Of a stretch of DNA of 64,000 nt, positions 16,336 to 23,902 are shown in pieces; within the stretch, counting starts at the first letter, position 1, and every line of letters starts with the position of its first letter. The DNA is taken from positions 1 through 64,000 of the forward strand of contig NZ_SBLB01000008.1 in NCBI RefSeq assembly GCF_004138325.1. The letters are read 5' to 3'. The translations under genes and the position numbers were made by a program. This stretch comes from Spirosoma sordidisoli. GTDB lineage: Bacteria; Bacteroidota; Bacteroidia; Cytophagales; Spirosomataceae. A model generated the notes under the pieces. It searched no databases, was not told where the DNA came from, and was given only the letters and a program-made list of their open reading frames with translations.

Positions 16336-17522
16336 GCTGCTTTACCGCCCTCCTGCTGCGCCAGATCTTTCGTGGATGATGACTTCGGATTGACAGCCGG
16401 GTTCAGCCAGTCGTCGGCTTTGTCGTACAGGAGCTGAAACAGTGACCGGCGGGCTACCTGAAAACGGGTCTGTACCGTCATGCCTTTTTTGAGCTGGCCC
16501 CGGTACCCATTGGCAAGCGACAGATACGACCGGTCCAGCTGGCAGCGGACTTTAAAGACAGGCTCGCCATTGGTTACGGTAAAGTCGTTGGCTACGTCGA
16601 TCACACGGCCGGTGAGTAAGCCCCACTGGTTGTAGTTGAACGCATCGACCTGCAGGCGAACGGGCTGGCCGGGCTGGATCAGGCCAATATCCTTAGACGG
16701 CACGTACGTTTCGACGATGAGGGTAGAATCGGGCGAAATCACGGCCATCACGTCGCCGGGCTGTACGTAGCTGCCGGCATAACGCCCTCCCAGCTGGCTG
16801 GCAGTTCCGCCGACGGGGGCCTTCAGGATGTAAAGTTCTTCCTGCTCGGCCAGCTGCTTAGCCTCCGATTCGAGGTTGTTCAGATCGCGCCGTACCTGCG
16901 TCAGATCGGTTTGCCAGTCACTCCGTTGTTGCTCGACCAGCGTGTTGTAGCGGGCCAGAGCCGCTTTGTGCGCGTAGAGCGCGTCTTCGTATTCGAGCCG
17001 GGCAATGACTTTCTGGCCGTATAACTGGCGGGCCGTCTCGTACTCCCGACGGCGTTTCTCCTGCAGATTCCAGCTCTCTTCCACCACCGACCGAAACTGG
17101 TTGTACTGCTGCCGGTAAAGCGGAGCCGACAGGCCGGCAATCTGTTTCCAGGAGCGGGTGGTGAGCTGGCTGAGGTCGCGTACAAACGCCTGTTTCTCGG
17201 TTCGTTGCTGATCGAGCAACTGCTGGCGCGTCTGAAGCTGCTCGGACCGGAGCCGGAACAGGGGCTGGCCTTTTCGGACAGTCTGCCACTCCCGAACCAG
17301 CACCGCTTCGACAACCGCTCCGGCGGTAGCCTTCACGTCGCTGCGTTCGGAGACGGGCCGCACCAGTCCGTTTGCCTGTACCGTTACGTCGACATAGATA
17401 AACGGCAGGGCCAGTAAGGTGAGCACGATGGCGCCGAGTACCGTAGTATAGATTATCTGGCTGCGTACGCTGACCCGGGGCAGGTAGGTGACGAGGCCAT
17501 AGGAAAAATCGGTTTCGTTCAT
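16332..17522 (-). CDS. HlyD-family periplasmic adaptor of the peptide exporter
   Basis: A protein of about 396 residues starting MNETDFSYGLVTYLP; an ATG five codons upstream at 17537 is an alternative. One membrane helix lies near residues 25-50 (IIYTTVLGAIVLTLLALPFI). Then comes a lipoyl/biotinyl-like half motif, a long coiled-coil hairpin at about 90-235 (many Gln, Arg and Glu, with QQLLDQQRTEKQAFVRDLSQ), the second half motif and a beta-barrel domain (VETYVPSKDIGLIQPGQPVR). This is the membrane-fusion partner that links a C39 ABC exporter to an outer-membrane TolC. No TolC is encoded in the cassette; the nearest is at 32.6 kb. It is separated from the peptide genes by an intrinsic terminator. 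Confidence 0.92.
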   Translation of the reverse strand: MNETDFSYGLVTYLPRVSVRSQIIYTTVLGAIVLTLLALPFIYVDVTVQANGLVRPVSERSDVKATAGAVVEAVLVREWQTVRKGQPLFRLRSEQLQTRQQLLDQQRTEKQAFVRDLSQLTTRSWKQIAGLSAPLYRQQYNQFRSVVEESWNLQEKRRREYETARQLYGQKVIARLEYEDALYAHKAALARYNTLVEQQRSDWQTDLTQVRRDLNNLESEAKQLAEQEELYILKAPVGGTASQLGGRYAGSYVQPGDVMAVISPDSTLIVETYVPSKDIGLIQPGQPVRLQVDAFNYNQWGLLTGRVIDVANDFTVTNGEPVFKVRCQLDRSYLSLANGYRGQLKKGMTVQTRFQVARRSLFQLLYDKADDWLNPAVNPKSSSTKDLAQQEGGKAA

Positions 17523-17560
17523 GGTCGCGTTGAGCAAATTCCTGGTGTGTACCTACGGGA

Positions 17561-17636
17561 AAACAAAAAGCAGGGATTTTGCCCATGAGCGGAAACGAGG
17601 GAACGGGTTCCTGTATTTCCGGGCGAAATCCCTGCT
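17561..17636 (-). terminator. Intrinsic terminator between leader-peptide genes and exporter genes
   Basis: In the minus-strand transcript AGCAGGGATTTCGCCC (17636-17621) pairs with GGGCAAAATCCCTGCT (17584-17569), 15 of 16 matched. GGAAA/TTTCC and GGAAC/GTTCC pairs lie inside. A TTTTGTTTT run follows at once. This has the form of a Rho-independent terminator, and it sits between peptide A and the adaptor gene. It would let most transcripts stop after the peptide genes and a minority read into the transporter genes. Confidence 0.75.
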
Positions 17637-17680
17637 GAAACATTACTATGGCGGGCTTATACGGGGCCCGATCCGCTTAC

Positions 17681-17923
17681 CTACGACCGGCTGAACAGAA
17701 AGCCGAAGCTACTGCTCGTACTGGTGTCGGCGCTGGTACTGTTGCCGCTGAACAGGGCGTTGTCGCCACTCAGGAGGCTGTTACCACTTATATTGACCAG
17801 GTCAGCTACCAGCAGCGAGCCGATAGTACCGATGCTCGTGCTGTCGCCACCACCGTGGTTATTAATCATTTCGCTGTTGGTCAGTTCTTCGATACCAAAC
17901 TGGGTTGTTTCTAGCGTTTTCAT
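17681..17923 (-). CDS. Double-glycine leader peptide A (putative secreted peptide)
   Basis: An 80-residue peptide. The leader (MKTLETTQFGIEELTNSEMI, then NNHGGG) fits the bacteriocin-type double-glycine pattern. With cleavage after Gly25, Leu14 sits at -12, Glu18 at -8 and Met19 at -7. The predicted mature peptide has about 55 residues (GDSTSIGTIGSLLVADLVNI onward), is rich in Ser, Gly, Asn and Thr, has no cysteine and ends in RS. The segment LSGDNALFSGNSTS is identical in peptide B. No modifying enzyme is encoded nearby. It may be an unmodified bacteriocin, a signalling peptide or a self-assembling matrix peptide. Export by the adjacent C39 transporter is strongly supported; function is unknown. 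Confidence 0.85.
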   Translation of the reverse strand: MKTLETTQFGIEELTNSEMINNHGGGDSTSIGTIGSLLVADLVNISGNSLLSGDNALFSGNSTSADTSTSSSFGFLFSRS

Positions 17924-17989
17924 ACCGATACAGTTTATGGTGAAAAGAATGAATACCCCCGACCACCCGGCCAGGATACGCGCCGTCGC

Positions 17990-18232
17990 TTATGAGCGGC
18001 CCGACACAAAACTGAACAGGGTGTCGGTTACGGTGCTGAGGCTGGTGCTGTTGCCGCTAAACAGGGCGTTATCCCCACTCAGTACGTTGTTGCCACTTAC
18101 ATCTACCAAATCGCCGATGGCAATGGAGCCGATATTCAGCAGGCTGGTACTGTCGCCACCGCCGTGGTTGTTGATCATTTCTCCGTTGGTCAGTTCTTCG
18201 ATTCCGAATTGTGCTACTTCAAGCGTTTTCAT
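17990..18232 (-). CDS. Double-glycine leader peptide B (paralogue of peptide A)
   Basis: An 80-residue paralogue of peptide A, 56 of 80 residues identical by direct alignment. The leader differs at only three positions (MKTLEVAQFGIEELTNGEMI, then NNHGGG). After the cleavage site, DSTS, IGS, DLV, SGN and the whole block LSGDNALFSGNSTS are kept, while the remaining hydrophobic positions vary. It is the first gene of the predicted transcript and lies 66 bases upstream of peptide A. Equal length and a shared core suggest either a two-peptide bacteriocin or gene amplification of one secreted product. There is no immunity-like gene between or next to the two. Confidence 0.85.
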   Translation of the reverse strand: MKTLEVAQFGIEELTNGEMINNHGGGDSTSLLNIGSIAIGDLVDVSGNNVLSGDNALFSGNSTSLSTVTDTLFSFVSGRS

Positions 18233-18401
18233 AACGATATAGATTTACTGAGAAAAGTGCCTACTCTATCAGCTTTTCGGCTTCCGCTGGACTCCTGACG
18301 ACCCGACCCGGCTGACTGCGCGCATCGGACTGCCGTTTGCCTGTGACAAAGGTGGGGGATGAATGGACAGGCTCTGATAACGGTTTTTTATAGTTTCATA
18401 G

Positions 18402-18435
18402 CCATCGGTTATAATTTTATAACCCATCGGTATAA
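18402..18435. promoter_or_regulatory. Candidate operator: direct repeats plus palindrome
   Basis: CCATCGGTTATAA at 18402-18414 and CCATCGGTATAA at 18424-18435 are direct repeats 22 bases apart, about two helical turns. Between them the sequence GGTTATAA-TT-TTATAACC (18407-18424) is an inverted repeat. This is a natural binding site for a dimeric helix-turn-helix protein. It lies between the peptide genes and the divergent XRE regulator gene. Confidence 0.45.
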
Positions 18436-18459
18436 GCACCCTCTGGCTCAGAAAGTCAA
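18429..18459 (-). promoter_or_regulatory. Possible promoter of the peptide operon
   Basis: On the minus strand TTTGACT (-33/-35-like; TTGACT spans 18459-18454) is followed after 19 bases by TATACC (18434-18429), inside the right direct repeat. The second half lacks the TTTG of the Bacteroidota consensus, so the call is weak. If it is right, the repeat cluster would cover the promoter. Confidence 0.25.
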
Positions 18460-18670
18460 AAAAAATGATCGGCAACCCCGACCATCTAACCAACCCGTTT
18501 ACAAGCAGTTACTCCCACTCCAGCGCCGGGTATAGGCTGGACTGGTTTAGGCAGCCTATTATATAAGGAATCTGAACGCCCGTTTTCTGTCGTATAAATA
18601 GCCTACAAACATGATCTAGATTACATCATATGGACTGATCGGCTACGTTTCGTTATAAACCGCTTGTTTT

Positions 18671-18940
18671 ATGCACGTGCTATCGGAAAAGCTTCGTCGG
18701 CTGCGCCAGTTGTTTGGTTACTCGCAGGAATACGTGGCCTTCACTATCGGTATGACCCAGCCCGCCTACTGCAAATGGGAAAGTGGCCAGACCCAGCCGT
18801 CTATTGCTAAACTGCAGGACCTGGCCACTCTGTATCAACTGACCATTGGCGATCTGCTGAACGACGATGACGTCGACATTATCAGGAAGCTGCTGGCCGA
18901 CGAGCACTTTGCCGAGAAGCTCCTGGGCCGACCCAACTGA
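18671..18940 (+). CDS. XRE-family helix-turn-helix regulator
   Basis: An 89-residue DNA-binding protein. The Cro/CI-type HTH occupies residues 4-60 (LRRLRQLFGYSQEYVAFTIG, then MTQPAYCKWESGQTQPS) and is followed by LQDLATLYQLTIGDLL and a 25-residue acidic tail. There is no ligand-binding or peptidase domain. It is divergent from the leader-peptide operon and is the best candidate for its regulator and for binding the repeats at 18402-18435. It converges on the acetoacetyl-CoA synthetase gene with only four bases between stops. Confidence 0.88.
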   Translation: MHVLSEKLRRLRQLFGYSQEYVAFTIGMTQPAYCKWESGQTQPSIAKLQDLATLYQLTIGDLLNDDDVDIIRKLLADEHFAEKLLGRPN

Positions 18941-18944
18941 CGCT

Positions 18945-20933
18945 TTAGTTCCGTTTCAGCACGATTTCGGCGAACTGATCGAGCGAGGCCGGGTTCCGCA
19001 GCGTGTCTTTGCTGGTAGCCAGGGTAGCGTCCATACCCGACAGCATCTTCTTGACGGGGGTTTCGAGCTTTTTACCGCTGATGGTATACGGCACATCGCT
19101 GATCTGGTAGACGGCATCGGGCACGTGCCGGGGGCTGAACTGGCTGCGCAGGGTTTGTTTGATGCGTTTGGTCAGCTCGTCGGTCAGTTCGACACCGTCG
19201 TGCAGCACAACGAAGAGCGGCATAAAATACTGCCCGCCCGGCTGCTCGACTCCTACGACCAGGCTATCGGCTATTTCGGGCAGGCTCTCTACGGCACTGT
19301 AAATTTCGGCGGTTCCGATCCGGACGCCGTCGCGGTTAAGAGTCGCGTCGGAACGGCCGTAGATGATAACCCCGTTCCGCTCGGTGATCCGGATGTAGTC
19401 GCCATGTCGCCAGATACCGGGGTAATCGGCAAAGTAGCTTTTACGGTATCGGTCGTTGCCGGGGTCGTTCCAGAAATAGATCGGCATCGACGGCATCGGC
19501 TCCAGAATTACCATTTCGCCCAGTTCGCCCCGCACCGGCCTGGCCTGCTCGTCGAACGCTTCTACCTTGCAGCCCAGCAACCGGCACTGAATTTCGCCTT
19601 CGTAAACAGGCAGCATGGGGTTACCGCCCACAAACCCGCTACAGACATCGGTACCTCCGCTGAACGAGATCAGCCAGACATCTTTCTTGATCGATTCATA
19701 GATCCACCGAAATCCTTCTGCTGGCAGGGGCGAGCCCGTTGAGCCGATGGTCCGCAGATAAGGGAAGCGGTGCGTAGCGGCCGGATTCAGGCCAGCGCGC
19801 AGGCAGGCCAGGTAATAAGCCGCCCCGCCCCCAAAGTGCGTAATGCGGGCCTGCTCGGCCAGACTCCACAGAATATCCATATCCGGATACCCCGGCGCCC
19901 CATCGTACAGCACCAGCGTAGCTCCCACCAGCATGGACCCGACGGCGAAGTTCCACATCATCCAGCCCGTTGTCGAATACCAGAAATAACGTTCGCCAAC
20001 GCGTACGTCCTGGTGCAGACCGAGGGCTTTGAGGTGTTCGAGCAGGCAGCCGCCCACGCTATGGGTAATCGCCTTCGGTTTACCCGTCGTCCCTGACGAA
20101 TAGAGTACCCAGATCGGGTGGTTGAACGGTACCGGCTCGAAGGTCAGCCCGTCGGGGGCGGGCGTTTGCAGGACGTCTTCCCAGAGGTCGGCCCGTTCGA
20201 GCTGGCTGGTTTCGTCCAGGTAGGGCATCCAGACCACCTGCCGGAGCGATGGCAGACTCCGGCGCAGCTCACGCATGGCCTCGGTTTTATCGATGGCTTT
20301 GCCGCCATACAGGTAGCCATCGACGGCGATCAGCACCTTGGGCGCAATCTGGCGAAACCGATCAACGATGCTGGCTGTCCCGAAATCGGGCGAGCAGCTC
20401 GACCAAACGGCTCCGATGGCGTTGGTAGCCAGAAAAGCAACCACCGCTTCGGGGCAGTTGGGCAACACCGCCACCACCCGATCGCCCACCCCAACGCCCT
20501 GCTGCCGCAGATACGCAGCCACAGCCGCAACCTGGTACTCCAGATCGGCCCACGACAGGGCCAGCAACCGCTGCCGGCGCGACTCGGGCCCTTCGGCTGC
20601 GTAGAGGATAGCGGGCTGGTTGCTCTTATGCCGGAAAATATGTTCGGCGTAGTTGAGGGTAGCGCCGGTAAACCAGTCGGTGCCGATCATGTCGGCATCG
20701 GTCGGTCGATACACCACCTGGGTATAAGGCGTTCGGGATTGCACATCGAAAAACTGCCAGATGCTTTCCCAGAAATCTTCGAGATCCGTAACTGACCAGT
20801 CCCACAAATCGTCGTAGTCGCGGAAGTAGAGGCCTTTTTTGACGAATAGCCAGTCGATGTATTTCTTCATTAGTGACTGACTGGCCGTACGCGAGTCGGG
20901 TATGTAGAGCGGGGTGAGTGTCGGGCGGGACAT
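18945..20933 (-). CDS. aacS: Acetoacetyl-CoA synthetase (acetoacetate--CoA ligase)
   Basis: A 662-residue ANL-superfamily adenylate-forming ligase that activates acetoacetate with ATP and CoA. The length and domain pattern match the acetoacetate ligase branch rather than acetyl-CoA synthetase. Visible motifs are WVLYSSGTTGKPKAITHSVG (P-loop-like A3), GWMMWNFAVGSMLVGATLVL, ISFSGGTDVCSGFVGGNPML, IYGRSDATLNRDGVRIGTAE (A8 hinge) and YTISGKKLETPVKK with the catalytic Lys. The N-terminal ACAS_N-like part is present. It stands alone on the minus strand. It probably serves ketone-body or storage-polymer carbon use, or lipid and amino-acid breakdown. Confidence 0.92.
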   Translation of the reverse strand: MSRPTLTPLYIPDSRTASQSLMKKYIDWLFVKKGLYFRDYDDLWDWSVTDLEDFWESIWQFFDVQSRTPYTQVVYRPTDADMIGTDWFTGATLNYAEHIFRHKSNQPAILYAAEGPESRRQRLLALSWADLEYQVAAVAAYLRQQGVGVGDRVVAVLPNCPEAVVAFLATNAIGAVWSSCSPDFGTASIVDRFRQIAPKVLIAVDGYLYGGKAIDKTEAMRELRRSLPSLRQVVWMPYLDETSQLERADLWEDVLQTPAPDGLTFEPVPFNHPIWVLYSSGTTGKPKAITHSVGGCLLEHLKALGLHQDVRVGERYFWYSTTGWMMWNFAVGSMLVGATLVLYDGAPGYPDMDILWSLAEQARITHFGGGAAYYLACLRAGLNPAATHRFPYLRTIGSTGSPLPAEGFRWIYESIKKDVWLISFSGGTDVCSGFVGGNPMLPVYEGEIQCRLLGCKVEAFDEQARPVRGELGEMVILEPMPSMPIYFWNDPGNDRYRKSYFADYPGIWRHGDYIRITERNGVIIYGRSDATLNRDGVRIGTAEIYSAVESLPEIADSLVVGVEQPGGQYFMPLFVVLHDGVELTDELTKRIKQTLRSQFSPRHVPDAVYQISDVPYTISGKKLETPVKKMLSGMDATLATSKDTLRNPASLDQFAEIVLKRN

Positions 20934-21079
20934 AAAAAGCGTGCTAAGGAATACGTTGTTGACAGAAGTTTTCGGGTGTAGCGGCTAATCGACTAACGAC
21001 TAACGGCTCTTCTGGATTGTTTTTGTCATAAAATGCGTTTCTCTTCAGACGGCTTCGCAGGGGTTGTGGCGAAAAGCCG

Positions 21080-21087
21080 TAACTTTG
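21080..21087 (+). promoter_or_regulatory. TAnnTTTG -7 box upstream of rluB-like gene
   Basis: TAACTTTG matches the Bacteroidota -7 consensus and lies 86 bases before the chosen start codon. A good -33 TTTG at the usual distance is not seen, so the call is tentative. If it is right, transcription would begin near 21095 and exclude the upstream ATG at 21033. Confidence 0.3.
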
Positions 21088-21173
21088 CACTCCTTTTTTC
21101 TCCGTACAAACAATACAGCCTGATTATCAGCGCTTTTTACTTAGCAAAACAGTACACTTTACTGTATTTTTCC

Positions 21174-23072
21174 ATGGACCAGGATTTTGATCAGAACAGA
21201 GCCGGCGGCCAAAAGCCGCGCCGTGATGGTGAGCAACGTTCATTCGGTCGTCGGGATGACGACCGGCCCCGCTTTTCCCGCGGCAGCGGCAGTGATGACG
21301 CATCACGCCCCCGCTTCAACCGGGATAGCAACCCTACAGATCGGCCCCGCTTTGAGCGGAACGACGAACGCCGGTCAGCCGACCGCGCCAATGACAGAGG
21401 AAATGACCGGCCTCGCCCGGCCCGACGCACAGACAATACCAGCGACCGGCCCCGCTTTTCGGACCGCAGTGGCGACTCGCGGAACAACGACTCCCGGAGT
21501 GGAGACTCCCGGGGTGGAGACCCCCGGGGTGGCCGCTCGTACGCCAATAAAACCGACCGGTTCGGTAACGAACGCCGGTTCAACGACCGCCCCGACAGTA
21601 CCCGTACCGACCGCGACAGCCGCCCCGAGCGGTTTGATCGGAACGACCGGAGCCGCGATGACCGCAATACCGACCGGCCCCGCTTCGAGCGCAGCCGCGA
21701 CGACCGCCCGGAACGGCCGTTTTCTGACCGGCGCAACCAGCCTGCCGGCGACCGGCCCCGCTTCGACCGCCGGAACGATGATTCGCGCAGCAACGACCGC
21801 CCTGGCGATCGGCCCCGTGTTGACCGCGGCCGCGATGACCGCAACACCGACCGGCCCCGGCCTTTTTCGGATCGGCGGAGTCGGTCTGACGAAGGGGCAT
21901 CCGAGCGCCCGCGCTTCGATCGCGGCCGAAACGACCGGCCCGACCGCGCCGACAAACCAGCTTTCAAACGCGTAGGCGGCTTCAACCGCGACGCCGACGA
22001 GCGTAACCGTTCGTTCGAGCGGGGCAACGACGATCGGCCGCGTTTTGACCGCAGCCGCGATGAAGATACCCGCAGCACCCGCCGGAACGATGATTCGCGC
22101 AGCAACGACCGCGACCGGACCGATGGACCGTATAAATTTACGCCGGAGCAACGCAAGGAATCGGGCGAACGGCGCACCGGCCGCTACGAAAAAGCGCCCA
22201 ACTACAATATCGACCAGCGGCCCTACGAACGCCGGTCGCGCCGGGAAGACAGCGAACCATCGCGCCCATCGGCAGACCGTTCTGCCAAAGCCGACCGTAC
22301 CGACCGCAAAGCCCCGGCGCGCCCCGTCGACGATCGGTCGCGCACCAGCGAACCGGGCGATCCGAACACGACCCGGCTGAACCGCTACATCGCGAACTCG
22401 GGCGTTTGCTCGCGTCGGGAAGCCGATGAGCTGATCAGCAAAGGCGACATTACGGTAAACGGCAAAGTCGTAACCGAGATGGGTTTCCGCGTAAAAGACG
22501 GCGATACCGTGAAGTACGGCACCAAGGTGCTGAACCCCGAGCGCTTCGTTTATGTGCTGCTGAACAAGCCCAAAGATTATATCACCACCACCGACGATCC
22601 GGAAGAACGCAAAACGGTGATGGAGCTGGTAGCCGACGCCGGTAATTTCCGGCTGTATCCGGTGGGGCGGCTCGACCGTAAAACGACCGGTTTGCTGCTG
22701 CTGACCAACGATGGCGAACTGGCCGACAAGCTGACACACCCCTCGAACAACGTCCGCAAAATCTACCAGGTCGAAATTGACAAACCCATTACCGAAGCGG
22801 ATTTCGAAACGCTGCTCAAAGGGATTGAGCTGGAAGACGGCCCCATCAAGCCCGATTCGATGAGCATCATCACCCCCGACGCGCAGGTCGTTGGCATCGA
22901 GATTCACTCGGGCCGCAACCGCATCGTACGCCGGATGTTCGAGCACCTGGGCTACGAGGTTACCAAGCTGGACCGGACCACCTTTGCGGGGCTGACCAAG
23001 AAAGAACTCCCCCGCGGCAAGTGGCGCTTCCTCGACCCGAAAGAGGTAGTGAAGCTGAAATACCTGAATTAG
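21174..23072 (+). CDS. rluB: RsuA/RluB-family 23S rRNA pseudouridine synthase with long Arg/Asp-rich N-terminal tail
   Basis: A protein of about 632 residues starting MDQDFDQNRAGGQKPRRDGE. The longer frame from 21033 adds 47 unlikely residues. Residues 10 to about 395 are low-complexity, built from repeated DRPRF-, RDDR- and NDR-type units (many Arg, Asp, Asn, Ser). Then come an S4 RNA-binding domain (TRLNRYIANSGVCSRREADE, then LISKGDITVNGKVV) and the catalytic domain with PVGRLDRKTTGLLLLTNDGE, where Asp501 is the catalytic aspartate. The last segment HSGRNRIVRRMFEHLGYEV is typical of RluB. The catalytic half modifies a uridine in 23S rRNA. The tail resembles RNA-binding or phase-separating tracts; its use here is an inference. 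Confidence 0.9.
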   Translation: MDQDFDQNRAGGQKPRRDGEQRSFGRRDDDRPRFSRGSGSDDASRPRFNRDSNPTDRPRFERNDERRSADRANDRGNDRPRPARRTDNTSDRPRFSDRSGDSRNNDSRSGDSRGGDPRGGRSYANKTDRFGNERRFNDRPDSTRTDRDSRPERFDRNDRSRDDRNTDRPRFERSRDDRPERPFSDRRNQPAGDRPRFDRRNDDSRSNDRPGDRPRVDRGRDDRNTDRPRPFSDRRSRSDEGASERPRFDRGRNDRPDRADKPAFKRVGGFNRDADERNRSFERGNDDRPRFDRSRDEDTRSTRRNDDSRSNDRDRTDGPYKFTPEQRKESGERRTGRYEKAPNYNIDQRPYERRSRREDSEPSRPSADRSAKADRTDRKAPARPVDDRSRTSEPGDPNTTRLNRYIANSGVCSRREADELISKGDITVNGKVVTEMGFRVKDGDTVKYGTKVLNPERFVYVLLNKPKDYITTTDDPEERKTVMELVADAGNFRLYPVGRLDRKTTGLLLLTNDGELADKLTHPSNNVRKIYQVEIDKPITEADFETLLKGIELEDGPIKPDSMSIITPDAQVVGIEIHSGRNRIVRRMFEHLGYEVTKLDRTTFAGLTKKELPRGKWRFLDPKEVVKLKYLN

Positions 23073-23082
23073 CGATTGAGAT

Positions 23083-23135
23083 GAATGAACGATTGAGTGG
23101 AGGCATCTACCGTTTTTCCACTCAATCGCTCATTC
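23083..23135. repeat. Inverted repeat of GATTGAG-type words between rluB and deoC
   Basis: GAATGAACGATTGAGTGGA at 23083-23101 pairs with TCCACTCAATCGCTCATTC at 23117-23135, 18 of 19 matched. The loop contains GTTTTT. It lies just after the rluB stop and may act as a terminator. It belongs by composition to the GATGAGT-word family also seen at 32.5 and 37.4 kb. Confidence 0.65.
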
Positions 23136-23154
23136 AACCAATCACTCACTAGCT

Positions 23155-23796
23155 ATGAATCACCTCTTCCCGTACATAGAGCGGACGCTGGTACACGCCA
23201 GCGTGACGATCAATGAACAGTACGAAGCGATGGACGATGTTACCCAGCTTGGCCTGGCGGGTCTGACCGTGGCGCCGTTCTGGGTAAAAAAAATCCGGCG
23301 GGAACTCGGCGACGATCATCCGGCGGTACTGTCGGCGGTGGTTGGCTACCCGTTCGGGTACCAGCGGACGGAGGTCAAGCAGCTGGAAGTTGAGCTCGCC
23401 CTCAAGGATGGCGCTACCGAGATTGAGGTGGTCATGAACACATCAGCGCTCTTCTCGCCGGCTTCGGTCTGGCTCAAAATCGAGGTAGCCAAGCTGGTAG
23501 CCATGGTTCACGCGCAGGAACGCCTGCTAACGGTTGTGCTGGACTCGGCCCTGCTGACCGATGACCAGCGCCAGCAGATGATCAAACTCGCAGCCGACGC
23601 CGGTGCTGATTTCCTCAAAGACCGGACCGGCGCTTTTCCATCGACTTTCTCGCTTGATGCCGCCCTTCGGTTTCGGCAGGAGGTCTCCCGCTCGGTCGGC
23701 GTCAAGATCGCGGCCGACGGAGCTACCCTCTCCGAGCTGGAAGCGCTGGTAGCGGCCGGGGTTGATCGGCTGGCCATCCGGTCGGTTCCGGATTAA
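23155..23796 (+). CDS. deoC: Deoxyribose-phosphate aldolase
   Basis: A 213-residue TIM-barrel aldolase that cleaves 2-deoxyribose-5-phosphate to glyceraldehyde-3-phosphate and acetaldehyde. Features are a core VDVVF-like strand (ATEIEVVMNTSAL), ADFLKDRTGAFPSTFSLDAA with the Schiff-base Lys155, and VGVKIAADGATLSELEALV with the second active-site Lys184. Two positions differ from textbook DeoC: DRTG replaces TSTG, and AADG replaces AGGG. The start follows the inverted repeat closely. The family assignment is good. Because of those changes, a related class I aldolase activity is possible. Confidence 0.85.
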   Translation: MNHLFPYIERTLVHASVTINEQYEAMDDVTQLGLAGLTVAPFWVKKIRRELGDDHPAVLSAVVGYPFGYQRTEVKQLEVELALKDGATEIEVVMNTSALFSPASVWLKIEVAKLVAMVHAQERLLTVVLDSALLTDDQRQQMIKLAADAGADFLKDRTGAFPSTFSLDAALRFRQEVSRSVGVKIAADGATLSELEALVAAGVDRLAIRSVPD

Positions 23797-23834
23797 TATA
23801 ACCGGCACATTAAGCCCCCCGATTCATTCTTAAA

Positions 23835-23855
23835 ATACTGATAATCTGTCAGTAT
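23835..23855. promoter_or_regulatory. Short palindrome upstream of choice-of-anchor I gene
   Basis: ATACTGA-TAATCTG-TCAGTAT is a perfect 7-bp inverted repeat in the 106-base gap between deoC and the next gene. It could be an operator or a small hairpin in the leader. Confidence 0.3.
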
Positions 23856-23902
23856 TGAACTTTGCGTCAGTTCTAACCGACTACTAATCTGACCCAAAGT
23901 TC

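Larger units (their letters stand above)
18233..18670. other. Divergent regulatory region of the peptide cassette
   Basis: A stretch of 438 bases between peptide B and the XRE regulator gene with no credible gene. A 74-codon minus-strand frame at 18269-18493 has no start context or domain-like composition. The region carries the repeat cluster at 18402-18435 and a possible minus-strand promoter. A short inverted pair ATGAT/ATCAT lies near 18610-18630, before the regulator gene. Confidence 0.5.

Noticed and set aside
17681-18232. Leader peptides as lanthipeptides or other modified RiPPs
   Set aside because: The mature parts have no Cys, and no LanM, radical-SAM, YcaO or similar enzyme is encoded in the neighbourhood.
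18269-18493. 74-codon minus-strand frame upstream of peptide B as a third leader peptide or immunity gene
   Set aside because: It has no double-glycine leader, no membrane helix typical of immunity proteins and no start context, and it overlaps the repeat cluster.
21191-22946. Long antisense frames of 328 and 523 codons inside the rluB gene
   Set aside because: They mirror the Arg/Asp-rich low-complexity tract, which lacks stops in several frames because of its codon composition. The sense frame carries recognisable S4 and catalytic domains.
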